Source: Candidatus Woesearchaeota archaeon (GTDB lineage: Archaea; Nanobdellota; Nanobdellia; SCGC-AAA011-G17; UBA489). Taken from it: a stretch of DNA of 64,000 nucleotides. Both the position numbers and the translations under genes were made by a program. The stretch lies in contig JABIKK010000005.1 in the NCBI GenBank assembly GCA_018655015.1, forward strand, positions 1-64,000, read 5' to 3'. This document shows, in pieces, positions 18,980 through 28,442 of this stretch. Each line of letters opens with the position of its first letter. Position 1 is the stretch's first letter. The notes under the pieces were generated by a model. It was given only the letters and a program-made list of their open reading frames with translations, was not told the origin of the DNA and did no database searches.

Positions 18980-19675
18980 TTATTTTTTAAGATCTTTCAG
19001 AATTTTTTCTAACTCTTTTACGTTGCTGGTTAAAGGGCTGATTATATTTGAGAGTAGTTTACCCAATGCCTTAATTTCTACACCTACATCTGATACAGAT
19101 TCATCGTACTCCTTTACCTTTCCTACAACAGAGTTTTGAAGGTTTTCAAATCTGTTTTCAACTCTCATTAATTCTTGTTTGATTGCATCAATATCATTTG
19201 TGATCTTATCTTTCCATGAAAGAATGTCGCCAAATTCTTCAGTCATTTTTTGCCATTTTTCACTTATGATTGATTCTGCAATTTCTTCAATGTCTTCTGT
19301 TGTTGCACCAAGACTTGATGAAGGATAATTAAATGGTTCTTGTTCTGCAGGCCATGATTGTGGCTGATAACTTTCTTGCACTTGTTCCATTTGCGGTTCT
19401 TGTATTGCTGGTTCTGAAAGAATAGATGGTTCTGGTGCTGCAGGTTCTTTTTCTTCCGAGTAAAGAACTGAAGGTTTCATTTCCGAAGGCGCCTCTTGAG
19501 GAACCAATGCTGCAGATTCGGCTGCAGGATTTGATTGTGATTTATTAAGTGCTTCAGAAATTTGTTGAAAAGAATATCCTTCTCCTTGAAGGGTTTGAAT
19601 TATCTCTGTATTTGATTTCCCCGTACCCTGGAGCTCATGTACTTTGTTTGTCGGTGTATCTTCTGGCAATCTCAT
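18980..19675 (-). CDS. Protein with N-terminal UBA-like helical segment, Pro/Glu-rich linker and C-terminal coiled coil
   Basis: GKSNTEIIQTLQGEGYSFQQISEALNKS then PQ/PE-rich linker and heptad-rich C-terminus. Confidence 0.6.
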   Translation of the reverse strand: MRLPEDTPTNKVHELQGTGKSNTEIIQTLQGEGYSFQQISEALNKSQSNPAAESAALVPQEAPSEMKPSVLYSEEKEPAAPEPSILSEPAIQEPQMEQVQESYQPQSWPAEQEPFNYPSSSLGATTEDIEEIAESIISEKWQKMTEEFGDILSWKDKITNDIDAIKQELMRVENRFENLQNSVVGKVKEYDESVSDVGVEIKALGKLLSNIISPLTSNVKELEKILKDLKK

Positions 19676-19691
19676 CAACCTCTTTTAGTAT

Positions 19692-20069
19692 TTACTCGCT
19701 TATTTCAGATTTAAACCTTTCTAATCTCTTTTCTAGTTGTTCATCTGTTACTAACTCAATAATATTTAACATATCCATGTATTTTTCTAGTACTTTGATT
19801 TGATCTTTCTTTGCAAAAATGCTCATTTCTTTAACTAAATCCTTTACAACCTCTTGAGTATTTTGTGTTCCTAGCCTTGCTTTCTTTGTTTCAAGAGAAA
19901 TATCTCTTAAACCCCCCATTAGTTTTTTGTATTCTTCAATCATATTTTGATTGATTACAAGGAGTCTTTCAGTTAGAATGTTGTACTTATTTTCAAGAGC
20001 TCTTATTCGCCCATTAAGATCTGCAATTATGTGACTCGGATCTGTTTGATTGAATTGTGGGGCTGGCAC
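19692..20069 (-). CDS. Coiled-coil protein
   Basis: 125 aa; DLNGRIRALENKYNILTERLLVINQNMIEEYKKL heptad pattern. Confidence 0.6.
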   Translation of the reverse strand: MPAPQFNQTDPSHIIADLNGRIRALENKYNILTERLLVINQNMIEEYKKLMGGLRDISLETKKARLGTQNTQEVVKDLVKEMSIFAKKDQIKVLEKYMDMLNIIELVTDEQLEKRLERFKSEISE

Positions 20070-20176
20070 TTTCCTCTTTTTTACCTCTTGATGGTCTTAG
20101 GTTTGGGCTTATTTAAATACTTTGTTAGATTTTTCAGGGGAGCAATTTATATAAATTTGACAGTTAGAACTAATGT

Positions 20177-22459
20177 ATGGCTTTTCAAAAAGAGGGAATC
20201 TATCAGGTAATTAGAGAGGGAAAAGAAGAAGTTCTAAAAGTGAATGCTGCGGCTTGGTCACACTCTCCGTCTGTGGAGGACGTTCCTAATGTAATGTCTG
20301 ATGTTATTGATATGCTGGTTGCTTCTCCTGGAATAAAAAGAATTATATTTAATCAACGTAAGAAGTTTGTTTATTCTTATGATCAAACGCAGATGTTATT
20401 AGAAATCTCTGGGATATATATTCACTTAGTTAAAGGTAAAAGAGTTTTGAGTATTTCCCAGTGGGGCTTTGATGAAGTTAGTTCTAGATTTTATGGGGAC
20501 AAAGTGGGGGAAGTTCAACATTTAGTTATGGGCCTGTTGAGAAGTGATCCGCTTGGTGCTTTTGTTGAAACACAAAGAATTTTGAGGGAAGAAAAAATAT
20601 TATTACAAAGAGATAAGGATGAAAGAATTGCAAAGGCAAGAACAAATTATATTACCCTTCTAATGGAAATTGTCGATTTGTTAGAAAAAACTCGTTTAGT
20701 TCAAATGGTTAGAGATAGGCTTGATGGTTTTCATTTAGGTGATAGAAGTTTGTATAGGGACATCTTCAGGGCTACAGTTACTCCTGATTTTATGTATACT
20801 CGTTTGAGGGCTAATCCTCCGTTGGATGGCGAAGAGTTAGATTATTATTCTGTTGGTAGTAATGAGGTTACAATTTTTAGAATGCCTAACGATATCAAGA
20901 CCTATTACCACGCAGTTCCCATAGAGTTTAAGTTAAAAGAAGATGAGTATGAGTTGTTGGATTTAGCAAAGAGTGTTTTGGCAGGCCATAAGCCAAGGAA
21001 CGACGAGTTTTTGGACCCCCCACGAATGCGTACAACATTCTATAATATTGGTAGAGATCTATTGGACGAACTTGCAAAAAACAAAGGTTTTGATATTCCT
21101 TATGAAAGAGTTTGTGAACTTGCAAAAATATTAGTTAGGTATACTGTCGGGTTCGGTTTAATTGAAGTTTTATTGGCTGATAAGAAAGTTCAAGATGTAA
21201 CTATTAATAGTCCAATTGGGAAGTCTCCAATATTTTTAGTTCACCAAGATTATGGCGAATGTTTTACTAATATTTTACCTAGTTTTGATGATGCTGAAAG
21301 TTGGGCAACAAAGTTTAGATTAATTAGTGGAAGACCACTGGATGAAGCAAATTCTGTTTTGGATACTGAGTTGTCTATTCCTGGTGCAAGAAGTAGAGTT
21401 GCAATTATGACTCGACCTCTTAGTCCAGACGGTTTAGCTTTTGCAATGCGAAGACATAGGGATAGGCCTTGGACTTTACCCTTATTTGTAAACAATAGAA
21501 TGATTAGTCCACTTGGTGCAGGTTTGATTAGTTTTTTGATTGATGGGGCAAGAACCATGCTTGTTGCAGGAACAAGAAGCAGTGGTAAGACAAGTTTACT
21601 TGGAAGTTTCTTAGTTGAGATTATGAGGAAGTACAGAGTAATTACGGTGGAAGATACATTGGAATTACCTGTCGAATATATGCGTAAGCTAGGATATAAT
21701 ATTCAAAACATGAAAGTTAGATCTGCATTAACCAAGGGCGGTTCTGAGCTTGGTGCTGATGATGGAATTAGAACTAGTTTGAGACTTGGTGATAGTAGTT
21801 TGATTATTGGAGAGGTTAGGAGTTTAGAGGCGAAGGCTTTGTATGAAGCTATGAGAACTGGTGCTTTAGCCAATGTTGTTGCAGGAACAATCCACGGAGC
21901 AAGTCCTTATGGAGTTTACGATCGTGTTGTGAATGATTTAGAAGTTCCTAAAACTAGTTTTAAAGCAACAGATGTGATTGTTGTTGCGAACCCCGTTAAA
22001 ACTGCAGATGGTTTGAGTAGTTGGAAAAGAGTTTTACAATTAACTGAAGTTAGAAAACATTGGAAAGATGATCCACTAATCGAAAGAGGGTTTGTAGATT
22101 TAATGAGGTACGATACCAAGAAAGATGAATTAATTCCAACTGCAGATTTATTAAATGGTGAAAGTGAAGTTATAAAATCTATTGCTGGAAGTGTTAGAGA
22201 ATGGGTTGGAAATTGGGATGCAGTTTGGGAAAACATATTGTTAAGAGCAAAGATAAAGCAAACTTTAGTTGAGTATGCAAGAAAGGCTAATAATCCAGAA
22301 ATTTTAGAATCTAATTTTACTGTGATGTCTAATGATATATTTCATCGTTTGATTGAACAAGTTAGAGGTGAAGTTGGATCTATTGATTCTAATCGTGTAT
22401 TTTATGAATGGGATGATTGGATTAGAAAATCAATAAAAAGTACTAAAAAGAAAATTTAA
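20177..22459 (+). CDS. Type IV filament/type II secretion ATPase (TadA/FlaI/GspE superfamily)
   Basis: LVAGTRSSGKTSLLGSFLVEIMRKYRVITVEDTLELPVEYM (Walker A, Asp box), LRLGDSSLIIGEVRSLEAKALYEAMRTGALANVVAGTIHGAS (Walker B, His box). Confidence 0.93.
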   Translation: MAFQKEGIYQVIREGKEEVLKVNAAAWSHSPSVEDVPNVMSDVIDMLVASPGIKRIIFNQRKKFVYSYDQTQMLLEISGIYIHLVKGKRVLSISQWGFDEVSSRFYGDKVGEVQHLVMGLLRSDPLGAFVETQRILREEKILLQRDKDERIAKARTNYITLLMEIVDLLEKTRLVQMVRDRLDGFHLGDRSLYRDIFRATVTPDFMYTRLRANPPLDGEELDYYSVGSNEVTIFRMPNDIKTYYHAVPIEFKLKEDEYELLDLAKSVLAGHKPRNDEFLDPPRMRTTFYNIGRDLLDELAKNKGFDIPYERVCELAKILVRYTVGFGLIEVLLADKKVQDVTINSPIGKSPIFLVHQDYGECFTNILPSFDDAESWATKFRLISGRPLDEANSVLDTELSIPGARSRVAIMTRPLSPDGLAFAMRRHRDRPWTLPLFVNNRMISPLGAGLISFLIDGARTMLVAGTRSSGKTSLLGSFLVEIMRKYRVITVEDTLELPVEYMRKLGYNIQNMKVRSALTKGGSELGADDGIRTSLRLGDSSLIIGEVRSLEAKALYEAMRTGALANVVAGTIHGASPYGVYDRVVNDLEVPKTSFKATDVIVVANPVKTADGLSSWKRVLQLTEVRKHWKDDPLIERGFVDLMRYDTKKDELIPTADLLNGESEVIKSIAGSVREWVGNWDAVWENILLRAKIKQTLVEYARKANNPEILESNFTVMSNDIFHRLIEQVRGEVGSIDSNRVFYEWDDWIRKSIKSTKKKI

Positions 22460-22472
22460 CAGGTGAATCTTA

Positions 22473-24611
22473 ATGCCTAAGAAAACTGATGATATAATTA
22501 GGGAGTATGAGAAGAAACTCGAGGATGAGTATGGTCCTGGCTATGTTGAAGCTTTTGAGCCCGACTTGGTAAACAAAGAATATGACTTGTTTCGTTCTGA
22601 AGTTTTAGAAAGGAAAGTAACTAACTATGAAAAATGGTGTTATTTTGCTGAAAGAATATTGAAGATTTCACCTTCTAAGAAAGACTTACCTAATCTTAAG
22701 AAGAGTATAGAAGTTGCACATTTGAATGTAACTCCTGAAGCCGCCGCTTCCTTTGGGGCTTTGGTTGCTTTTGGTTTGATATTATTTGGCGTTTTGGTTA
22801 TGGGAATAACTTATGCCTTTGGGAGTATTAGTTTCTTCTTCCCAATATTTTTGATTATGGCGGGTGCCTTGGCAATAAAACCGTTGAGCAATATACCTAT
22901 TTACCTTGCTAATCGTTGGAGACTAGAAGCAAGTAATCAGATGGTTCTTTGCATTTTGTATATTGTTATGTATATGAGACATACAAGTAATTTGGAACAT
23001 GCAGTTAAATTTGCGGCAGGACATATTGGTGCACCGTTAAGTTTAGATTTTAAGAAAATATTTTGGGATATTCAAACTGAAAAATATTTTAGTATTAAGG
23101 AAAGTTTGGATAAATATTTAGAAAATTGGAGAGACCATAACCTAGAATTTGTTGAGGCCTTTCATTTGATTGAAGGTAGTTTGTATGAGCCCAATGAATC
23201 TAGAAGAGTTATGCTCTTAGAAAAGTCTTTGGAAGTTATGCTTGAAGGAACTTACAATAAAATGTTGCACTACGCACATAATTTGAAAGGGCCAATAACA
23301 ATGCTTTACATGTTAGGTGTTATTTTGCCTATTTTAGGATTAGTTATTTTTCCATTAGTTGGAAGTTTTATGGGTGGCGCTGTTAAGTGGTATCATTTAG
23401 GAATGTTGTATAATGTTATTTTGCCAATTGTTCTCGTAATTATGGGAAATAATATGCTTGCTAAAAGGCCGACAGGTTATGGCGAAAGTGAGTTATTAAA
23501 AAATAATCCCGAATTTAAAATTTATGAACAATGGGTTGTTGATGATAAGGTTGTTCCAATAAGCCCGAAGGCTGCAAGTATTTTTGTGGGCAGTGTAATT
23601 GTTTTAATTGGTTTGTTGCCTTTGTTAATTCATTTTGTTAACCCTGGTTATGAAATGTCTTTAGGGGCACTTGGTCCATTATTAGATTACAAGGGAGAGA
23701 ATGGCCCTTATGGTGTGGGTGCTTTGATGCTTGGAATGTTAGTTCCTTTGGGAATTGCAATTGGAATTTCAATGTACTATGGGATTAAGACTAATCGGTT
23801 GATTAAGATAAAAAAGAAGGTTGATGATCTTGAAGAAGAATTCAGTGGCGCCGTTTTTCAGTTAGGAAATAGAATTGGAGATGGAATTCCTGCAGAAGTT
23901 GCTTTTGGAGAAGTTGCAAGGACTATGAGTGGTACGCCGACTGGTAATTTCTTTAGTACTGTTGATAGAAATATTAGAAAATTAGGTCATGGAATGAGTA
24001 AGGCCGTTTTCGATTCTAGAGTGGGTGCAATTTTATTGTTTCCAAGTAATTTAATACACAGTACGATGAAGGTCTTAGTTGAAAGCGCAAGAAAAGGTCC
24101 AAAAGTTGTGAGTGCTAGTTTGATTACAATCAGTAAGTATGTTGATAGAATAAAACAAGTTAATGAAAGATTGAAGGATTTGCTTGCAGATGTTCTGAGT
24201 AGTATGGTTAGTCAAATTAATTTTTTAACTCCTTTAATTGCAGGAATTGTTGTTGGTGTTGGTAGTATGGTTACAACAATTATTGGTAAACTTGGCTCTG
24301 CCTTTGAAACCGTTGGTGGTGCAGGGTCTGAGATCCCTTCTAATTTTGGCGCACTTGCAAGTATAATGAACATCAAAGATGCAATCCCTGGATATTTCTT
24401 CCAACTAGTTGTAGGATTGTATGTGTTGGAGATTACAATAATACTAACAATGTTGAGTACTAGTATTGAAAGGGGAATGGATAAGACAACAACTAGGTAT
24501 AGGATTGGAAAAAACGTTAAAAGAAGCATGTTGCTGTATTGTGTTGTAGCCTTGATAGGTGTAGTATTGTTTAATTTATTAGCTAATACTGTTAGTTTTG
24601 TTCCACAGTAG
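22473..24611 (+). CDS. TadC/FlaJ-like type IV filament platform membrane protein
   Basis: 712 aa, multiple TM; DDLEEEFSGAVFQLGNRIGDGIPAEVAFGEVARTM typical of TadC/T2SF cytoplasmic domain; follows the ATPase. Confidence 0.88.
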   Translation: MPKKTDDIIREYEKKLEDEYGPGYVEAFEPDLVNKEYDLFRSEVLERKVTNYEKWCYFAERILKISPSKKDLPNLKKSIEVAHLNVTPEAAASFGALVAFGLILFGVLVMGITYAFGSISFFFPIFLIMAGALAIKPLSNIPIYLANRWRLEASNQMVLCILYIVMYMRHTSNLEHAVKFAAGHIGAPLSLDFKKIFWDIQTEKYFSIKESLDKYLENWRDHNLEFVEAFHLIEGSLYEPNESRRVMLLEKSLEVMLEGTYNKMLHYAHNLKGPITMLYMLGVILPILGLVIFPLVGSFMGGAVKWYHLGMLYNVILPIVLVIMGNNMLAKRPTGYGESELLKNNPEFKIYEQWVVDDKVVPISPKAASIFVGSVIVLIGLLPLLIHFVNPGYEMSLGALGPLLDYKGENGPYGVGALMLGMLVPLGIAIGISMYYGIKTNRLIKIKKKVDDLEEEFSGAVFQLGNRIGDGIPAEVAFGEVARTMSGTPTGNFFSTVDRNIRKLGHGMSKAVFDSRVGAILLFPSNLIHSTMKVLVESARKGPKVVSASLITISKYVDRIKQVNERLKDLLADVLSSMVSQINFLTPLIAGIVVGVGSMVTTIIGKLGSAFETVGGAGSEIPSNFGALASIMNIKDAIPGYFFQLVVGLYVLEITIILTMLSTSIERGMDKTTTRYRIGKNVKRSMLLYCVVALIGVVLFNLLANTVSFVPQ

Positions 24612-24664
24612 GAGTATTTAAATAATTGAAAACGATTATAAATGATTGAATCTGGTGTTTTAAG

Positions 24665-27001
24665 ATGGTGAAAGGGGTAAAGAACTTTATATTGAATGGA
24701 TCGATGCGTTTTGTCTTTTTGTTCGCTTTAGTTTTTTTGTTTATATCAAAAAATGCCAATGCTGTAGTCTACATGGGCCAGTCTTATTCTGGTTGGGGAA
24801 TGATGGGGTATGGTTTTAATGATTTACAAAGCTTTTATTATGCTTATCCTGGTTGGATAGATTTTGCAGTTTTGTTTGCTTTATTTTATTCAGCTGCGCT
24901 TGGAGTTTTTGGTAAGAAATTTGAAGAGAATAATGCCGGAAAGGGTTTGGCTGTTGCAATTGGTTTAGTTTTATCTTTGAGTGTTGCTTTGTTTGAAGCT
25001 GCGCAGGGAGTTTACATGTGGCAATGGGGAGCACCTATTGTAATTGTGGCTTTATTGTTTGGAATATTTTTTGGAGTTTATGCTTTAGCAAGGAAAACAA
25101 AGTTAGGTGGTTTTACTGCGTTTTTGTTAGCTGCGCTTGCTACATATTTAATTTGGTTAGGAATAGTTACATGGACTGGAATGGGCCAAGGAACTTTTAT
25201 TAGTTTTACACTTGCGAATATTGATTTGAGTAATTGGCTTTTTTGGATTATGCTTGTTGCTGGGGTAATAATACTCATTGCTTTGATAGTATCTATGTGG
25301 TCTGGTGTGTCAAGAACCCCACTGCCTCAGGCTCAGGGTCCAAATCGTCCAGGTCCGCCAGGACGACCCGGAGTGCCAGGAGCACCGGGAACGCCTGGAG
25401 CACCAGGAGCACCGGGAACAGGTGGACCAGGAACAGGTGGACCAGGAACAGGTGGACCAGGAACAGGTGGAAGTCCACAACCTTCTACTCCTAATGCGCA
25501 AATGGTTAATCCCCACTTAGTTAGAAGGCTTGGACAGATTTATAGAAAACTTATTTCTTTAATTAGGGGAAATTCAAAAATAACGGCTCAGTTGATTGCG
25601 GTCTTGGCTGAATTAAAAAATGCGGCCCACAATGAACACTCTCTCTTGACAGATAGGGCAGGAATAACAAAAAGACTTGACTTACTAATTACTGATCTTG
25701 GAGTCTTTAACAAAACATTAATTTCTAAAGGCAACAACCTTGATGGCCTAGAAAATATGCGGGCTTACTTCAAAGGTCTATTTACTGAAATGAATAAAAT
25801 TTTAACAAAAACTAATCACGTTAATTCCCTAAAAGGTTTTGAAAGAAGGGCAAACAGACTCGCAGGTGCAATGTGGGATAAATATCTTGAACAAATGAGG
25901 AAAGCTGTTAAAGCTCTTAAGTCTGGGAGTTGGAGATATCTAGGGAAAGATGTTGGAAAACTTACTCTTGATCAGTTTCTAGAAATTCTTAATGGGTGGG
26001 AAAGGGAAGTTGGTAAATCTGGTGGGAAAGTTTGGAATAAAGGCGATAGTAATGATCAGACTAATGCTGGTGAGCTTGCTAAGATTGCAGATGCACATGA
26101 TCCAACTACTGAAGTATTATTAAAAAAACTTTATAGGGAAATCGCAAGGGGAAGTTATCCTGACAAGACTCTTAAGTATGAGGAAGTAACGAGGTCAAGG
26201 TTAACAGAGCTTTTCAAAAGGGCGACTGAAGCATACAAATCAAGGGACCCTCAAGAATTGGTAAAAATTAGAGATGAGATGAATGAAATAATTAGTGAAT
26301 CAATTAGGTCTCAACAAAAAGCCTTAGGTCCTGGTCAAAAAGCATTGACTCTTGGGGCGGGATCAGAGAATAATTTTAAAGTTTTAGACCAAAGAATAAT
26401 ACCTCCAATCAGAAAATCTCATTTTTGGAGCTCAAAAACTAAAGGGAGAACTAAATCATTAGTAACTTTTGCCCATGAAGCTTATTATAGTGACTTTGGA
26501 CAAAATAAAAACAAGCCAACCCTTAGGAAACATTTACTTGTTGATCTTATGGTAGCTTTTGAAGTTGTTGAAAACCTCAGAAAAGATTTGGAGAAAGTTA
26601 ATTATCAAAATAAAAACCCTAAGGTATACTCTTCATTTTTAGAGACTTACAATCAAATTATGCAATACAGGCAGCTATTTCGTAAGCTTTCAACAGATTT
26701 TGGATCTGGATCGTTTAATGGGTATTCAAGATCTGCTTTTAATAAATTAGTTAAAAATAATAATTTTGTAAAAAAATATAATTCTGAGTATGGAGTGGAT
26801 CCTGTTTCAGATAATTGGGCTGAGCATTTTACAAACATAACTGCTTTAGATTTTATGTTTAATTTTGCACTCTCCAATAAGGATGTAAAATTCTTTCCAC
26901 TAAATTATTTTAATGTAGCCTATTCAGCAGCAGTAAGGTTATCCACTGAATTATTCCCTAAAATGAGGAGAACACAGAAAAAAATATCTGAAGGATTTTA
27001 G
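24665..27001 (+). CDS. Large membrane protein: N-terminal multi-TM region, collagen-like Gly-X-Pro linker, long helical C-terminal domain
   Basis: 778 aa; GPNRPGPPGRPGVPGAPGTPGAPGAPGTGGPGTGGPGTGGPGTGG between TM region and ~500 aa soluble domain. Confidence 0.85.
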   Translation: MVKGVKNFILNGSMRFVFLFALVFLFISKNANAVVYMGQSYSGWGMMGYGFNDLQSFYYAYPGWIDFAVLFALFYSAALGVFGKKFEENNAGKGLAVAIGLVLSLSVALFEAAQGVYMWQWGAPIVIVALLFGIFFGVYALARKTKLGGFTAFLLAALATYLIWLGIVTWTGMGQGTFISFTLANIDLSNWLFWIMLVAGVIILIALIVSMWSGVSRTPLPQAQGPNRPGPPGRPGVPGAPGTPGAPGAPGTGGPGTGGPGTGGPGTGGSPQPSTPNAQMVNPHLVRRLGQIYRKLISLIRGNSKITAQLIAVLAELKNAAHNEHSLLTDRAGITKRLDLLITDLGVFNKTLISKGNNLDGLENMRAYFKGLFTEMNKILTKTNHVNSLKGFERRANRLAGAMWDKYLEQMRKAVKALKSGSWRYLGKDVGKLTLDQFLEILNGWEREVGKSGGKVWNKGDSNDQTNAGELAKIADAHDPTTEVLLKKLYREIARGSYPDKTLKYEEVTRSRLTELFKRATEAYKSRDPQELVKIRDEMNEIISESIRSQQKALGPGQKALTLGAGSENNFKVLDQRIIPPIRKSHFWSSKTKGRTKSLVTFAHEAYYSDFGQNKNKPTLRKHLLVDLMVAFEVVENLRKDLEKVNYQNKNPKVYSSFLETYNQIMQYRQLFRKLSTDFGSGSFNGYSRSAFNKLVKNNNFVKKYNSEYGVDPVSDNWAEHFTNITALDFMFNFALSNKDVKFFPLNYFNVAYSAAVRLSTELFPKMRRTQKKISEGF
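25337..25471 (+). repeat. Collagen-like coding repeat including a 15-bp tandem repeat
   Basis: ACAGGTGGACCAGGA repeated three times exactly at 25418-25462 plus a 9-bp partial copy; preceded by degenerate GGn-nnn-CCn triplets. Confidence 0.9.
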
Positions 27002-27041
27002 ATAAGAAATATTTATATAGCTTAAAAATGGTGATAAAAAC

Positions 27042-27464
27042 ATGGCAGAATTATTAATACTTCCCGCAATTTATTTAGGGATAGTTATTGGTTTGTACGA
27101 AGCTATTTTAGTGCATAGGGATGTAAGTGTGCCTGCACATAGGTTTGGCCATATGCTACATGCTCTAATCTTTGCATTGGTTGCTGTTTTTGCAACAATG
27201 AATGTAGAATTTGTATTTGCTTCAATCCCTGCCTTGGCTAATATTCCTTTAATTGGATCACCATTAATATTTAGGATTGCTATAGGTATTATTGCTATGT
27301 TAAAGATTCATGCAATTAGTGCGGCTGCACCTGGAATGGCTGGTGGAAGTGTTGGACTAAAAGAAAAATGGAGTCATAGTTTTATTGTTGCAGTATTAAT
27401 TGTTGCAGCACCATACGTTTGGCCGTTTATTGAGCCAGTAGTAGGATTTTTACCAGGAATTTAA
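27042..27464 (+). CDS. Small multi-TM membrane protein
   Basis: 140 aa; four hydrophobic segments. Confidence 0.65.
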   Translation: MAELLILPAIYLGIVIGLYEAILVHRDVSVPAHRFGHMLHALIFALVAVFATMNVEFVFASIPALANIPLIGSPLIFRIAIGIIAMLKIHAISAAAPGMAGGSVGLKEKWSHSFIVAVLIVAAPYVWPFIEPVVGFLPGI

Positions 27465-27465
27465 A

Positions 27466-27714
27466 ATGTTTGACTTAGGATTAAATGCAACTTCTTATTT
27501 ACCGTTCTTGTTAATACCTACAGTGTTTGTTATTGCAATATTGTGGGAATTAATATGGAAAGGGTTGGCTCTTTGGAAAGCTGCTAAGAGTGGACAAAAG
27601 TATTGGTTTATTGCAATTTTAGTGGTAAACTCTTTAGGATTATTGCCTATAATTTATTTAGTCTTTTTTCAAGGAAAGAAATTAACTAAGAAAACAAAAA
27701 AGAGAAAAAAATAA
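27466..27714 (+). CDS. Small membrane protein, DUF5652-like
   Basis: IPTVFVIAILWELIWKGLALWKAAKSGQKYWFIAILVVNSLGLLPIIYLVFF. Confidence 0.65.
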   Translation: MFDLGLNATSYLPFLLIPTVFVIAILWELIWKGLALWKAAKSGQKYWFIAILVVNSLGLLPIIYLVFFQGKKLTKKTKKRKK

Positions 27715-28263
27715 TTATTTCTTTTTATCATGTGCGTGATGTTTACCTGTTGTTCTTTCAAAGTAAGGTAATATTTTTATGAATCTAGGTATTCTTGAAA
27801 TAGGTCTTATGAATCTTATTGCAAATTTGGATCTAGACATTTTTCCTAGTTTTTCTGCCTCTCTTACAATTCTTGCCGTTTCTTTTTCAATAGAAGTTAC
27901 TTCTTTTATCCCTATTCCTGCATGTAATGCTGTTTGACTTTCTTTTACTGTATCTGAAAATCTGAATAGTAAGTATGCTTCTTCTGCCGCTCTGATGAAT
28001 AAGTAGAATGGGAAGACTGCTAAAATGTCTAACCAATAAAGTTTGATGAATGGTTTTATTTTTCTGACTCTTATATACTTGAATCCTAGGTCAACTACGA
28101 ACAAAGAAATTACAATTATATCTACTATTTCTATTTGGTGCTCATAGGTATGTGCTAAATCTTTGAAGAAAAAAGTTATTATGATTACTATGAGAAGGGC
28201 TAATAATGCATAGGGGATTAGTTTATCTACTAAATGTTCTAGTTTATGAAACCCCTTTTTCAT
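27715..28263 (-). CDS. Ion-transport/voltage-sensor-like membrane protein without pore
   Basis: IVDIIVISLFVVDLGFKYIRVRKIKPFIKLYWLDILAVFPFYLF resembles S2-S3 of voltage-sensor domains; no selectivity filter seen. Confidence 0.6.
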   Translation of the reverse strand: MKKGFHKLEHLVDKLIPYALLALLIVIIITFFFKDLAHTYEHQIEIVDIIVISLFVVDLGFKYIRVRKIKPFIKLYWLDILAVFPFYLFIRAAEEAYLLFRFSDTVKESQTALHAGIGIKEVTSIEKETARIVREAEKLGKMSRSKFAIRFIRPISRIPRFIKILPYFERTTGKHHAHDKKK

Positions 28264-28337
28264 GTAATTGTGCCTTCTTTTCTTTATTTAAACTTAACTT
28301 GGAAAGGCTTAAATATTTTGTTGGTGGTTAGGAGCTT

Positions 28338-28442
28338 ATGAGAGGTCAGTTTAATTATCTTAATGTTCTTATTGTCTTTATTATATTCGTCATAGTAGTA
28401 GTTGTTATTTTGAAAAAGGTCTTGGGTGGTATTCTTGGTTAA
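28338..28442 (+). CDS. Single-TM microprotein
   Basis: MRGQFNYLNVLIVFIIFVIVVVVILKKVLGGILG, 34 aa, ends at the next gene's start region. Confidence 0.45.
   Translation: MRGQFNYLNVLIVFIIFVIVVVVILKKVLGGILG

Noticed and set aside
25234-25520. Several ORFs in other frames and strand over the collagen-like repeat
   Set aside because: Repeat-driven open frames (e.g. RNRWTRNRWTRNRW); only the 24665 frame extends through non-repetitive sequence.
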